DNA of 64,000 nt from Paenibacillus sp. FSL H8-0079 (GCF_037991315.1 NZ_CP150300.1:2976001-3040000), one strand, 5' to 3'; shown: positions 32,737 to 42,850, counted from the first letter of the stretch. Notes: a model not told the origin generated them from the letters alone. Made by a program: numbers and translations.

Positions 32737-34502
32737 CTGTAGCAGGATTTATAGGCCGTTTGTTTCGATTCAGGCCTTTGTTGTTTATAATCAACGGATT
32801 GTTATGGTGTATATTTCATTCCTTGCCGTTAGCTATTGGTATTGGGATGCAGTGGTTTTTTGATCGGACAACGGCGGGTTCCAATGACTACATGTGGCTT
32901 GCTGTGCCGCTTATCTTTATTGCTTTGGTCCGAATGGCACGGGTGGGCACATTTTTTGTAGCCTTCTATGCATGGGTTACGTATCTGTATCATGTTCAGG
33001 CGATTTTGCGAACCAACATGCTCGCAGCGATCATGCGCTGGCCGGGACGTAATCTTCCGGCTTCACCAGGGGAAGCGATGAGTCGCTTTCGGGATGATGT
33101 GGATGAAGTCGTCGAGTATGTGGAATCATGGGTAGACTTCTGGGGACGTCTTGTATTTGCTGTTGTGTCTATCTTCATTATGGCGAACATTAATTGGCAG
33201 ATCACATTGGTTGCCGTGTTACCATTGGTGGTTGTGACCTTACTTAACAATCTGTCCGGAAATCGGGCTCGGAAATATGCACAGGTTAATCGAGAATCGA
33301 CTGGGCGAATTACCAGTTTTATTGCGGAAACGTTTGGAGCCGTGCAAGCCCTGAAACTGGGTCAGGCCGAAGAGAATGTCTCTACACGTTTTAACCAGTT
33401 GAATGAAGATCGTCGCCAGGCTGCACTTCGAGACAATCTGTTCAAGCAGTGGATGAGATCGATGAATCAGCATGTTCTAAGTATCTGTACCGGATTGATT
33501 CTACTGATGTGTGCAGCTGAGATGAAAGCAGGTAACTTTACCGTAGGTGATTTTGCCTTATTCACCAGTTATCTGGCCAATATCGGATTTAGCATTTCAC
33601 TGTTTGGTTATATGGTGTTTCAGCACAAAAGGCTCAAGGTATCCTATGATCGTATGCGTAAGCTATTCCGCCCAGGGGAAGAAGACCAGATCATGGATTC
33701 GAGGGAAATCTATCTGTATGAAGATCCGCCGGAGCTTGTAAGTGAACAGAGGGACCCTAAGGAGAAGTTGCAATCTCTTGAGGTGAATAAGCTGACTTAT
33801 CAATATCCGAATTCTGCAAATGGCATACAAGAGATCAGTTTCCGTCTGAAACGCGGACAATTTCTTGTCATTACGGGAAGGATCGGATCAGGTAAATCAA
33901 CGCTAGTCCGAACACTTCTTGGACTATTACCCAAGCAAAAAGGGGACATTCACTGGAATGGAGCGGCTGTTGATCCAGCCACATTCCTGATGCCGCCTAG
34001 AGCCGCGTATACCCCTCAAGTGCCAAGATTGTTCAGTGATACGTTGAAAGAAAATATCGTCCAAGGCAAACAGGGTAACACCGAGCAATCGCTTGAAAAA
34101 GCCATTCGTCTGGCTGTGATGGATAAGGATATCAAGCATCTGGATCAGGGGCTTGAGACCCCGGTTGGTCCAAGAGGGGTCATGCTGTCAGGCGGTCAGA
34201 TTCAGCGTGCAGCCACAGGACGTATGTTAATGACGGAGGCGGACTTGTTTATCTTTGACGATCTGTCCAGCGCACTGGATGTGGAGACAGAACAACAAGT
34301 ATGGGAAGGACTGTTCCAAGAGCCGGATGTAACCTGTATCGCGGTTTCTCACCGCAGGGCAGCACTTTCCAAAGCAGATCACATTATTGTGATGAAAGAT
34401 GGACGCATTGAAGCTGAGGGAAGTTTAGCCGAATTGCTTGCCACCAATGAAGAGATGCAGTTGCTGTGGCAAGGGGAGCAAACCCCCGCCAAAGTTGGAT
34501 AG
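32733..34502 (+). CDS. ABC exporter half-transporter, degenerate-site subunit
   Basis: A 589-residue partner: membrane domain ~15-310, ATPase with Walker A GRIGSGKST, signature LSGGQIQRA and Walker B LFIFDDLSSALD, where the catalytic Glu is replaced by Asp. Together with the LSAGE signature of the partner, this makes one ATP site degenerate and the other (partner Glu plus this LSGGQ) competent, the asymmetry of heterodimeric exporters such as BmrCD and TM287/288. It is translationally coupled to the upstream gene (ATGA overlap). The substrate is unknown; multidrug or antibiotic efflux is likely from the leader context. Confidence 0.9.
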   Translation: MTVAGFIGRLFRFRPLLFIINGLLWCIFHSLPLAIGIGMQWFFDRTTAGSNDYMWLAVPLIFIALVRMARVGTFFVAFYAWVTYLYHVQAILRTNMLAAIMRWPGRNLPASPGEAMSRFRDDVDEVVEYVESWVDFWGRLVFAVVSIFIMANINWQITLVAVLPLVVVTLLNNLSGNRARKYAQVNRESTGRITSFIAETFGAVQALKLGQAEENVSTRFNQLNEDRRQAALRDNLFKQWMRSMNQHVLSICTGLILLMCAAEMKAGNFTVGDFALFTSYLANIGFSISLFGYMVFQHKRLKVSYDRMRKLFRPGEEDQIMDSREIYLYEDPPELVSEQRDPKEKLQSLEVNKLTYQYPNSANGIQEISFRLKRGQFLVITGRIGSGKSTLVRTLLGLLPKQKGDIHWNGAAVDPATFLMPPRAAYTPQVPRLFSDTLKENIVQGKQGNTEQSLEKAIRLAVMDKDIKHLDQGLETPVGPRGVMLSGGQIQRAATGRMLMTEADLFIFDDLSSALDVETEQQVWEGLFQEPDVTCIAVSHRRAALSKADHIIVMKDGRIEAEGSLAELLATNEEMQLLWQGEQTPAKVG

Positions 34503-34535
34503 CTATAAAAAGTTAGAAAAGACAATAAAAAAGCA

Positions 34536-34586
34536 AAAAAGCCTTACAGATGACTCATTAAAAGAGTGCAGTCTGTAAGGCTTTTA
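34536..34586. terminator. Bidirectional terminator between ABC exporter and ctaB
   Basis: AAAAAGCCTTACAGA (34536-34550) pairs with TCTGTAAGGCTTTT (34572-34585), with A-rich and T-rich flanks serving both convergent genes. Confidence 0.88.
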
Positions 34587-34617
34587 TCGTTATAACGAGT
34601 GAAACGATGGAATATTT

Positions 34618-35547
34618 TTATCTCATCATCTGAGCAATCAAGGAATACGCAATGATGACCAAGAAGATAATAGTGATATGGTTAATGGAGAAGATAAACA
34701 TCCGTTTGGACCATTTCTCTGTTTCTTTCTTATCAAAGGTAGCCACACTAAGAATGAGCCAGGCCAAGCTAACCAGAAATGCTACAATAGCGACAAATGG
34801 ACTCATCGGCCAGAATAAAAAGCTGGAGATCAGTAACAGTACCAGATACACATTCGTCTGAATGTATGTCCGTCTGATGCCTTTAACGACAGGCAGCATA
34901 GGAACACCAGCAGCCTTGTACTCGTCAAAACGACGAATCGCAATCCCGTAGAAGTGAGGCATTTGCCATAAGAGCATCGTAACGACCAATGCCCAGATCT
35001 CGAAATGACCCAGTTCCGGTGAAATGGCTGCCCAACCGATGAGCGGAGGCACAGCACCCGAAAGACTTCCCACTTCCGTGTTGTAGATCGTTGTACGTTT
35101 GGTCCACATCGTGTAAGGAAACACGTAAAGCAACAGACCCAAAATACCAAATACAGCAGCGGATGGAGAAGCAATGTACAGCATGATGCCACCGATGACG
35201 GTGATTGCAATACCGAGAATCAGACCCGACTTGGTATCTACGCGTCCCGTAACTGTAGGACGTTTCTTCGTACGTTCCATGATCGCATCAATATCACGAT
35301 CATACAGATTGTTAAACACCCCTGCAGCTCCAATAATGAGAGAAGACCCAATAAAGGAAAGGATGATCGGTACAATATTAGCTAAGATTGAAGCATCAAA
35401 TACATATAAAGCCAAACTTAAACCCGCAAACATGGCGATCAGGTTGGACTTGATGATTCCGATTTTGATTGTATCGAAGAATACTTTCGGAATCGAGCTA
35501 TACTCCAGGCTGATATTGGTCTGTGAACCATTATTCAATGTTTTCAA
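34618..35547 (-). CDS. ctaB: Protoheme IX farnesyltransferase (heme O synthase)
   Basis: A 309-residue UbiA-family protein with about nine membrane helices. The first Asp-rich motif is NNLYDRDIDAIMERTKKRPT and the second region has RFDEYKAAGVPM, both characteristic of CtaB/COX10, which attaches farnesyl to heme b for cytochrome oxidases. The start is TTG at 35547 behind GGAAGTGAG. The gene is not beside ctaA or other cytochrome oxidase genes here. Confidence 0.92.
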   Translation of the reverse strand: MKTLNNGSQTNISLEYSSIPKVFFDTIKIGIIKSNLIAMFAGLSLALYVFDASILANIVPIILSFIGSSLIIGAAGVFNNLYDRDIDAIMERTKKRPTVTGRVDTKSGLILGIAITVIGGIMLYIASPSAAVFGILGLLLYVFPYTMWTKRTTIYNTEVGSLSGAVPPLIGWAAISPELGHFEIWALVVTMLLWQMPHFYGIAIRRFDEYKAAGVPMLPVVKGIRRTYIQTNVYLVLLLISSFLFWPMSPFVAIVAFLVSLAWLILSVATFDKKETEKWSKRMFIFSINHITIIFLVIIAYSLIAQMMR

Positions 35548-35931
35548 GAACTCACTTCCTATATCTATACTTGTATATTATGTCGTTATTATACCATTCA
35601 ATACACTATGTGATTTAATTAACGTTTTAGTATTTAAAATAATGTCATTTGATTGTGAACAATTTAAAAACAAGGTGCTTTTTAATTGTTAAATAATTAT
35701 TTCTGTGTTACAGGAGGGTATTTCTACAATATTCCGGCTGGGTTGAAGAGAACAGATGAAGATATGTCTTGCAAAATGCTCAGGTTTTGTTTATTGTAGA
35801 TATAAGATATCTTTAATAGTCTTGTTTGGATATGTTCTTGTAAATCTCCGATATTACTTTCCTCAAGAGAAGGCAGAGGTTATTTTTAAAATTAAATTAG
35901 AGATATTAAATGTCTCGAAAGGATGAATAAA
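35548..35931. other. AT-rich divergent spacer, no gene seen
   Basis: This 384-bp gap separates ctaB from the flavoprotein gene and must hold both promoters. It is AT-rich with several short A/T runs. I find no convincing small ORF, hairpin or clear promoter hexamers. Confidence 0.5.
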
Positions 35932-36861
35932 ATGAGTAATATGGATCAAATCATGGATGTACTTATTATTGGTGGAGGACCAGCGGGGCTTAGTGCGTCA
36001 CTTGTGCTCGGGAGGGCCCGTAAGAACGTCGTCGTCATCGACGATGAGACACCGCGAAACTGGGTCACAAGGGAGACTCATGGGTTTGTGACGAGAGATG
36101 GGGCCAGTCCTCGTGAATTCCGTAAGGCAGCCAAAGAACAGATTGCAGCGTATCCCTCAGTTCAATTTGCATCCGATACGGCAACGGCGATAACAGGTAG
36201 CGATGGTGATTTTAGGGTCACGACTGCCCTAGGAGCAAATTATCGTACGAAAAAGATTTTGTTTGCGGTAGGTAAGAAAGATCTGCCTTTGGATATCAAC
36301 GGGTTAACAGAAGTGTACGGCAAAAGTGCTTTTGTGTGTCCGTATTGTGATGGTTGGGAATTAAGAGACCAGTCACTGGTCATTATCGTTAATGGTGATA
36401 AGGCATTACATATGGCAAAAGTCATATCCGGCTGGACTGAACATTATACGATCTGTACGAATGGATCAGGTTCATTAACTGATGAACAGCGTGAAGAGCT
36501 GAAACAGCATAAAGTTACTGTATTCGATGCAGCGGTTCAATTTATTGATTCTGAAGAGGGCATGGTAAAGCAAGTTGTACTGGATGACGGTACAGCGATC
36601 CCATGCACTGGTGTCTTCTTCCAACCGAAACTGTTCACTGGATCAGATCTGCCGAAGGCTATCGGTTGCGAAATTACAGATTCCGGAACGGTTGTCGTTG
36701 ATGAATTTGGCAAAACGTCCGTTCCGGGTGTATTCAGTGCCGGTGATGCGGCGTCCGAGATGTATCAGGCAATTACGGCTGCGTCTCTGGGGGCGTTGTC
36801 AGCGGTAAGCATGAATACTGAATTGAATTTCGAGAAGTGGGAAGAGCCAAGTCATCTGTAG
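35932..36861 (+). CDS. Thioredoxin-reductase-like FAD/NAD(P) oxidoreductase with CPYC
   Basis: A 309-residue flavoprotein: FAD motif LIIGGGPAGLSASLVL, an ATxxG-type SAGDA near the C terminus, and a redox pair CPYCDGWE in the position of the TrxR CxxC. CPxCDG(Y/W)E is typical of the GliT-like and related branch, not of true TrxR (CATC/CAVC). The second dinucleotide-binding motif is weak (VIIVNGDKALHMA lacks the usual GGGxS), so NADPH use is uncertain. ATG at 35932 is preferred since AAAGG ends at 35922 directly before the ATG at 35923. The role may be dithiol oxidation or redox sensing. Confidence 0.82.
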   Translation: MSNMDQIMDVLIIGGGPAGLSASLVLGRARKNVVVIDDETPRNWVTRETHGFVTRDGASPREFRKAAKEQIAAYPSVQFASDTATAITGSDGDFRVTTALGANYRTKKILFAVGKKDLPLDINGLTEVYGKSAFVCPYCDGWELRDQSLVIIVNGDKALHMAKVISGWTEHYTICTNGSGSLTDEQREELKQHKVTVFDAAVQFIDSEEGMVKQVVLDDGTAIPCTGVFFQPKLFTGSDLPKAIGCEITDSGTVVVDEFGKTSVPGVFSAGDAASEMYQAITAASLGALSAVSMNTELNFEKWEEPSHL

Positions 36862-36906
36862 ATCAGATTAATAAGCTTCATTGAACTATAGCGTCATAGG
36901 CTCATA

Positions 36907-36977
36907 AATTAGGGGATTGCATATGCAATCCTCTAATTGTAGTTGTTCAAGCTAAACGTTGAACAGTTCAAATGAAC
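36907..36977. promoter_or_regulatory. 32-bp palindrome and two GTTCA/TGAAC inverted repeats
   Basis: At 36907-36938, AATTAGGGGATTGCAT is followed by its near-perfect reverse complement, a hairpin without a T-run. Next, GTTCAA (36945-36950)/TTGAAC (36959-36964) and GTTCA-AA-TGAAC (36966-36977) are adjacent inverted repeats that share half-sites. The latter look like tandem operators about 110-190 bp before the P450 unit. The regulator is not known. Confidence 0.5.
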
Positions 36978-37084
36978 GTAATTCAGGCAGAAGAAAATTT
37001 GATTTTAGATTAATTTTGGTTTATTATTTTATCAAATGATACATATTACTATCATTTTTATAATTATCAAAGGAGAGATCACTT

Positions 37085-37168
37085 ATGAATGAAAGCAGAG
37101 TAGTCATCAAATGGCTAACGAATAATATGCTCCACGACGTACAGATAAGAGGTGATCATCATGAGTGA
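37085..37168 (+). CDS. 27-residue small ORF coupled to the P450 gene
   Basis: It begins [14 protein letters not shown] and ends GDHHE, with an excellent AAAGGAGAG site. Its TGA (37166-37168) lies after the P450 ATG (37161) in another frame, giving an 8-base overlap. The P450 ribosome site AAGAGGTGAT is inside this ORF. It may couple translation of the P450 or encode a small peptide. Confidence 0.6.
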   Translation: MNESRVVIKWLTNNMLHDVQIRGDHHE

Positions 37169-40100
37169 TGAAACTTACATTCCACAGCCCAAAATGTATG
37201 GACCACTTGGCAATCTGCCCTTAATTGATAAAGATAAACCCACGCTGTCGCTAGGTGTTCTGGCTGAGCAGTATGGACCGATATATCGACTTACCGTTCC
37301 CGGTTATTCCGGTTTAATCGTATCAGGACCAGATCTTGTCGCGGAGTTATGCGATGTGTCCCGGTTTGACAAGTTTGTATACAATGAACTCGAAAACGTA
37401 CGTGCCTTTGGAGGCGATGGTTTATTCACAAGCAGAACATCGGAGCCCAACTGGAAAAAGGCCCATAACATTCTGCTTCCCACCTTCAGCAAACAGGCCA
37501 TGAAAGGCTATCATCCCATGATGGTTGATATTGCCGATCAGTTGATCAACAAGTGGGCACGCCTCAATTCCAACGATACGATTGATGTTGCGGACGATAT
37601 GACACGCCTTACGTTGGATACCATTGGACTGTGTGGATTCAATTATCGATTCAACAGTTTTTACAGACAGGACCACAGTCCTTTTATTGAAAGCATGGTT
37701 CGGGCATTAAATGAAGCGATGCAAAAGAGCTCACGTTTGAAAATTCAAAATCTGCTTATGGTGAAAACCAAACGACAGTTCCAGGAGGATATTCAGACGA
37801 TGTTCTCTCTGGTAGATCAGATTATAGAGGAACGTAAAGCGAGTTCAGCACCAGGAGAGGTCGACTTGCTCGCACGTATGCTGAATGGAAAAGATCCGGA
37901 GACTGGCGAAATGCTGGATGATGAGAACATTCGTTATCAGATTATCACGTTTCTCATTGCCGGACATGAGACGACGAGTGGTTTGTTATCCTTTGCTCTA
38001 TATTTTTTATTGAAAAATCCGGAATCGCTTCAAAAGGCGTATGACGAGGTGGATCAGATATTGGTCAGTGACTCACCAAAATATGAAGAAATTCTTCAGC
38101 TTCCCTATATTCGTATGATTCTCAGTGAATCGCTACGTCTATGGCCAACCGCTCCGGGATTTGACGTATATGCCAAAGAGGACACCGTCATAGGTGGCAA
38201 ATACCCCTTGAAGAAAGGGGAAAGTTGCAGTATTCTTTTGCCCCAACTACACCGTGACAGAGAGGCATGGGGAGAGGATGCGGAACTTTTCCGTCCAGAG
38301 CGATTTGAAGATACGACTAAAGTGCCTCATCATGCGTATAAACCTTTTGGTAATGGGGAAAGAGCGTGTATAGGCATGCAGTTTGCTTTATATGAAGCAA
38401 CACTTGTGCTTGCCATGGTCCTCAAACATTTTGAGCTGATCGATTATAGCAATTATGAGTTGGATGTTAAACAGACGTTAACGTTGAAGCCGGGAGACTT
38501 CCGGATTCAGGTGAAAGCGCGCACGACTTCGCAAACGATGAATAAGTCTGCTGTATATGCAGAAGAGAAACCTGCTCCTATTGTTCGTAAAAATGTAGCA
38601 AGTGACAGCCAGACGAGAGAAATGCTGGCCGTTGAAGCAGACGGTAACCCATCGCTCCTGGTGTTATATGGTTCCAATCTGGGAACGGCAGAAGGCATTG
38701 CCAGAGAGCTTGCGGAGAAAGGCCGTTCGTATGGAATCCCAAGTGAAGCAGCCACTCTGAATGAGTGGAAGGGCCGATTAACCCAACAATGTGTCGTTCT
38801 CATCGTTACTGCTTCGTATAACGGTAAACCACCTCAAAATGCTACGGCATTTGTAGACTGGTTGAGGGAAGCGGAGTCAGAGGAAGCACAGGATGTGAAC
38901 TATGCCGTTCTGGGCTGTGGAGATCGGAGCTGGTCCGGGACGTACCAGAGTATTCCGCGATTGATGGATGAGAAGCTTGAAATATTGGGAGGTAAAAGAC
39001 TGTTATCCCGCGGTGAAGCCGATGCCGGAGGTGATATGGAAAAGCAAGTCGATGCGTGGCAACATATGTTGTGGCCTCAGGTGTTGAATGCTTTGGGGAT
39101 CAACGAGGAAATGGTGAAGCCATCCATACCAAGCACAAGCAGACTTCAAATGGAGATTGTCCGCGAGAAATCGGATATGCCGCTTGCACGTACTTATGAT
39201 GCCAGCTATGCCACGGTTGTGGTGAATAAAGAGCTTCAGGCGCGGGGAAGTGGGAGAAGCACACGTCACATCGAGGTGTTACTGCCTGAAGGCATGAGTT
39301 ATCGAGAAGGGGACCATCTGGGTGTATTGCCTAGCAATCAGAAGCAGAATGTGGATCGGATACTCCGTCGGTTCGGACTAAATGAAGACATTCAAGTTCA
39401 ATTAACTTCGGACTTGACACACCTTACGCATCTTCCTCTGAACCGTCCCGTCAAGGTACATGAATTGCTCACTCACTGTGTGGAATTGCAGGCGCCTGTT
39501 ACCAGAACACAGTTGCAGGAGTTAGCTAATCATACGGTATGCCCACCTCATAAGCGTGAACTGGAAGGCATTTTGGAGGAAAATAGCTACAGGGATGTGG
39601 TTCTGGCAAATAGAATCACTATGCTGGAACTGCTGGAAAAGTATGAGGCGTGTGAGTTGCCTTTCGAAAAGTTCCTTGAATTATTGCCTCCACTTAAGCC
39701 AAGATACTATTCAATATCCAGCTCGCCAAGCCTGAATTCCGAGCTAGCGAGCATAACTGTATCGGTAGTAAGAGAGCCTGCATGGAGTGGCAAGGGTGAA
39801 TATCTGGGAGTTGCTTCATCGTACCTCGCTGGTTGTCCATCTGGAGCACGTATTCTGATGTTTGTACGTACACCTGAATCCGAATTCCATCTGTCAGAAG
39901 AGGCTGACGTTCCCATGATCATGGTGGGACCGGGGACGGGGGTTGCACCGTTCAGAGGTTTCCTCCAGGCAAGAGCTGTCATGAAACAGAGAGGTTTGCC
40001 ACTGAGTGAGGCTCATTTGTTCTTTGGATGCAGGAATGATTCAGATTTCATATATCGTCAGGAGCTTGAACAATTCGAACGTGAAGGAATTGTTAAGCTA

Positions 40101-40415
40101 CACACTGCTTTTTCTCGTACTGAGGGCAAGCCCAAAACGTATGTACAGCATCTAATGAAGGAGGATTCCGAGCAGTTGCTTCATATGCTGATGAACAAAG
40201 GAAAACTCTACGTATGTGGAGATGGAAGCCAGATGGCTCCTGCAGTGGAAGAGACTTTGCGGCAAGCGTATCAGGAGGTGCAGGGAGCAACGGTGCAGCA
40301 AGCGAAAGAATGGCTCATCCAGCTTCAGGCCGAAGGGCGCTACGTGCAAGACGTGTGGGCAGGTAATAAACGAACAGGTGAAACTCCTAAAGCTGTGCAT
40401 GAGGAGGTACATTGA
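37161..40415 (+). CDS. Self-sufficient cytochrome P450/NADPH reductase fusion, CYP102 family
   Basis: A 1084-residue fusion. Heme domain 1-~465: AGHETTSG in helix I, ESLRLWP (ExxR), [10 protein letters not shown] with heme-ligand Cys403. FMN domain from ~490 ([17 protein letters not shown]), FAD domain (RYYSISSSP) and NADPH domain ([27 protein letters not shown]). It is very similar to P450 BM3 and would hydroxylate fatty acids or similar compounds using NADPH. F89 aligns with BM3 Phe87, but Y49 and I53 replace BM3 Arg47 and Tyr51, the residues that hold the fatty-acid carboxylate, so substrate choice may differ. ATG at 37161 is used; a GTG at 37152 overlaps the ribosome site. A TetR gene lies downstream, but its operator sits at its own promoter. 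Confidence 0.95.
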   Translation: MSDETYIPQPKMYGPLGNLPLIDKDKPTLSLGVLAEQYGPIYRLTVPGYSGLIVSGPDLVAELCDVSRFDKFVYNELENVRAFGGDGLFTSRTSEPNWKKAHNILLPTFSKQAMKGYHPMMVDIADQLINKWARLNSNDTIDVADDMTRLTLDTIGLCGFNYRFNSFYRQDHSPFIESMVRALNEAMQKSSRLKIQNLLMVKTKRQFQEDIQTMFSLVDQIIEERKASSAPGEVDLLARMLNGKDPETGEMLDDENIRYQIITFLIAGHETTSGLLSFALYFLLKNPESLQKAYDEVDQILVSDSPKYEEILQLPYIRMILSESLRLWPTAPGFDVYAKEDTVIGGKYPLKKGESCSILLPQLHRDREAWGEDAELFRPERFEDTTKVPHHAYKPFGNGERACIGMQFALYEATLVLAMVLKHFELIDYSNYELDVKQTLTLKPGDFRIQVKARTTSQTMNKSAVYAEEKPAPIVRKNVASDSQTREMLAVEADGNPSLLVLYGSNLGTAEGIARELAEKGRSYGIPSEAATLNEWKGRLTQQCVVLIVTASYNGKPPQNATAFVDWLREAESEEAQDVNYAVLGCGDRSWSGTYQSIPRLMDEKLEILGGKRLLSRGEADAGGDMEKQVDAWQHMLWPQVLNALGINEEMVKPSIPSTSRLQMEIVREKSDMPLARTYDASYATVVVNKELQARGSGRSTRHIEVLLPEGMSYREGDHLGVLPSNQKQNVDRILRRFGLNEDIQVQLTSDLTHLTHLPLNRPVKVHELLTHCVELQAPVTRTQLQELANHTVCPPHKRELEGILEENSYRDVVLANRITMLELLEKYEACELPFEKFLELLPPLKPRYYSISSSPSLNSELASITVSVVREPAWSGKGEYLGVASSYLAGCPSGARILMFVRTPESEFHLSEEADVPMIMVGPGTGVAPFRGFLQARAVMKQRGLPLSEAHLFFGCRNDSDFIYRQELEQFEREGIVKLHTAFSRTEGKPKTYVQHLMKEDSEQLLHMLMNKGKLYVCGDGSQMAPAVEETLRQAYQEVQGATVQQAKEWLIQLQAEGRYVQDVWAGNKRTGETPKAVHEEVH

Positions 40416-40471
40416 GACGGAGATGACCCCAGCATCTACTAATATGCAGTCCTTAATATACTTGTGATAAC

Positions 40472-40520
40472 AAACAGCCGCTTAATCTGGAGCTTTGTCT
40501 CCAAATTAGCGGCTGTTTTG
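40472..40520 (+). terminator. Intrinsic terminator after the P450 gene
   Basis: AACAGCCGC (40473-40481) pairs with GCGGCTGTT (40509-40517), with an inner GGAG/CTCC stem, then TTTTG. Confidence 0.85.
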
Positions 40521-40604
40521 AGGGTCTGACCATGTGCCGTCGCTCGGTTCATTTTCTCACTCCTGAACTGTTAGCGTTTACATTAAAATTTGAAATAAAA
40601 ATGA

Positions 40605-40656
40605 TTGACAGTCCTTATCTGAACGAGTTTAATTATATAGACCGATTGTTATAATT
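40605..40656 (+). promoter_or_regulatory. Promoter and LmrA/QdoR-type operator of the tetR-MFS pair
   Basis: TTGACA (40605-40610), 17 bases, TTTAAT (40628-40633). Directly downstream, ATATAGACCGATTGTTATAA (40635-40654) closely resembles the Bacillus LmrA/YxaF(QdoR) box (ATAGACCRnTCACTATAATT-like, from memory). The placement over the start point suits autorepression. Confidence 0.7.
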
Positions 40657-40677
40657 ATTTGAAGGAAGTGGCTTTCG

Positions 40678-41265
40678 TTGAGTGAAAAGTCTAATGCTAG
40701 AGAGTCCATTGTCAGCACAGCAGCGAGACTGTTTTTTTCACAAGGATATCATGCGACCGGTCTGAATCAGATCATCAAGGAGAGTAGTACGCCGAAAGGG
40801 TCGTTGTATCATTATTTCCCGCAAGGCAAGGAAGAGCTCGCGCACGAGTGTATTCAAAAAGCCAATGAACATATCCTGCAAAAGTTTGAAGAAACCTTCG
40901 CAGCTCATGACAATACGGCAGATGGAATTCAGCGCTTCATACACGATATGGCTCATGAAACGGAAGCAGCTGGCTTTACCGGATTCCTTCCATTCAGCTT
41001 CTGGGCAGCCGTGGAGACATCCTGCATCAGCCATCAGCTACGCATTGCCTGTCAAGGTGTATTTGCAGGTTGGCAGGATGTCATTACGAAACATCTGATT
41101 ATGGATGGTATTGGTGAAGAGAAGGCGCGGGAGACATCACTTTTGGTCATTTCCTTGATGGAGGGAGCACTGATTATCAGCCTGACGAATCAGGATAAAC
41201 AGCCCCTGCTGACGGCTGCTGATTATTTGTCGGTTGTGGCGAAGAATGCCAGACAGATTCAATAA
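40678..41265 (+). CDS. TetR-family repressor, LmrA/QdoR-like
   Basis: A 195-residue regulator with an N-terminal helix-turn-helix (ESIVSTAARLFFSQGYHATG then LNQIIKESSTPKGSLYHYF) that matches LmrA/YxaF of B. subtilis closely. The C-terminal ligand domain has the family SLMEGALIISLT segment. The start is TTG behind GAAGGAAGTGG. The MFS pump gene follows after 56 bp, reproducing lmrA-lmrB. LmrA/QdoR respond to flavonoids, so plant flavonoids are plausible inducers here (inference). Confidence 0.88.
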   Translation: MSEKSNARESIVSTAARLFFSQGYHATGLNQIIKESSTPKGSLYHYFPQGKEELAHECIQKANEHILQKFEETFAAHDNTADGIQRFIHDMAHETEAAGFTGFLPFSFWAAVETSCISHQLRIACQGVFAGWQDVITKHLIMDGIGEEKARETSLLVISLMEGALIISLTNQDKQPLLTAADYLSVVAKNARQIQ

Positions 41266-41321
41266 GTTATACCAAGAGACAGAGAAAAAGAAAGTTCGAT
41301 ACGTTTGAGGAGGATGGGATC

Positions 41322-42815
41322 GTGGAGGTTTCCATGAAGGCTGATTCTGTACAGAATCAAGAAGAAACAAAGCAATACAAGGTATTTCCGATTTTGTTCG
41401 CCATGCTACTGAGCGGCTTCATTGGCCTGTTTGGAGAAACGGCATTAAATGTGGCATTAACGCCACTTATGGCTCTGCTTGAAGTAGGACCTACAACGAT
41501 TCAATGGTTAACGACAGGATACTTGCTAGTATTGGGAATCCTGGTACCGATATCTGGTACGCTGTTGCAGTGGTTTACAACGAGACAGCTGTTCACAACT
41601 TCTTTGATTTTCTCGATTGCAGGAACATTTGTTGCTGCACTTGCACCTAGCTTCGAAATTCTGTTGGTGGCACGGGTATTGCAGGCGATAGGTACAGCGC
41701 TATTGTTGCCACTGATGTTTAACACCATATTGGTTATATTCCCGATTGAAAAACGTGGCGCGGCCATGGGATTGATCGGTTTGGTTATCATGTTTGCACC
41801 AGCAAGCGGACCGAGTATCTCCGGTCTGATTCTGGCTAATCTAAGCTGGCATTGGATCTTCTGGATTTCCTTGCCGTTCTTCCTGATCTCATTGGTATGT
41901 GGTGTGCTGTTCTTGCCGAATATTTCGAAATTGACCAAGCCCAAAATTGATGTACTTTCCATCATTCTATCTACAGTGGGCTTTGGCGGTATCGTATATG
42001 GCTTCAGTAGCGCAGGAGGACATGGAGAAACTGGCGGTGGATGGACAAGTCCAGTTGTTATCTCCACGATCGTCATAGGTGCACTGTCCTTGTTGTTATT
42101 CAGCATTCGTCAGCTGAGAATGAAACAGCCAATGATGGATCTGCGAGCGTTCAAATATCCAATGTTTACGATTGGTTTGATCCTGATCTTCATCTGTATG
42201 ATGATGATGCTGTCATCGATGCTGATCCTGCCAATGTATCTGCAACAAGGGATGGCCGTTACACCGTTAATTGCCGGACTGGTTCTATTGCCGGGTAGTT
42301 TGCTGAATGGTTTACTGTCTCCGGTTATGGGTCGACTGTTTGACAAGTTCGGTCCGAAGTGGCTTGTGATTATTGGTCTGGCTATCGTAACGGTTGTACT
42401 CTTTATGTACACTGGAATTACACCAACAACAACACTGGCCAAAATTATTACGCTGCATGTGTTCATGATGGTCGGAATCTCGATGATTATGATGCCTGCA
42501 CAGACGAATGGTCTGAACCAATTGCCACGTGAGTACTATCCACACGGTACTGCCATCATGAATACACTGCAACAGGTGTCTGGAGCCATTGGTACAGCAG
42601 TTGCAGTAAGTATATTGAGCGCAGGACAATCCAGCTTCTTGAGCGGTGTGGCGAATCCGGAAAGTCCGGAAAATCAACTGGCAGGTTTCACGTCAGGTGT
42701 ACAGAATGCGTTTGTATTCGCATTAGTTCTGTCGATTATCGGTCTGATTACTTCACTCTTCGTGAAACGGGTCAAAATAGGATCAACGCCAGGACAACAA
42801 GGTCCTATGCATTAA
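41322..42815 (+). CDS. MFS drug efflux pump, LmrB/EmrB-like (DHA2)
   Basis: A 497-residue protein with about fourteen membrane helices, typical of the DHA2 family. Signatures include FGETALNVALTPLM in helix 1, QWLTTGYLLVLGILVPISGTL, ARVLQAIGTALLLPLMFN and GLVIMFAPASGPSISG (antiporter motif C). It would export drugs using the proton gradient. The start could be GTG 41322 (GAGGAGG 8 bases upstream) or ATG 41334 (GGAGG 5 bases upstream). It is in an operon with the LmrA-like repressor. Confidence 0.9.
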   Translation: MEVSMKADSVQNQEETKQYKVFPILFAMLLSGFIGLFGETALNVALTPLMALLEVGPTTIQWLTTGYLLVLGILVPISGTLLQWFTTRQLFTTSLIFSIAGTFVAALAPSFEILLVARVLQAIGTALLLPLMFNTILVIFPIEKRGAAMGLIGLVIMFAPASGPSISGLILANLSWHWIFWISLPFFLISLVCGVLFLPNISKLTKPKIDVLSIILSTVGFGGIVYGFSSAGGHGETGGGWTSPVVISTIVIGALSLLLFSIRQLRMKQPMMDLRAFKYPMFTIGLILIFICMMMMLSSMLILPMYLQQGMAVTPLIAGLVLLPGSLLNGLLSPVMGRLFDKFGPKWLVIIGLAIVTVVLFMYTGITPTTTLAKIITLHVFMMVGISMIMMPAQTNGLNQLPREYYPHGTAIMNTLQQVSGAIGTAVAVSILSAGQSSFLSGVANPESPENQLAGFTSGVQNAFVFALVLSIIGLITSLFVKRVKIGSTPGQQGPMH

Positions 42816-42850
42816 TCCATTAACTAACAATTATATTCTGATATTGTATA

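Noticed and set aside
35655..35680. Rex-like site (TTGTGAACAATTTAAAAACAA) near ctaB
   Set aside because: The right half does not match TTCACAA, so the resemblance is only to one half-site.
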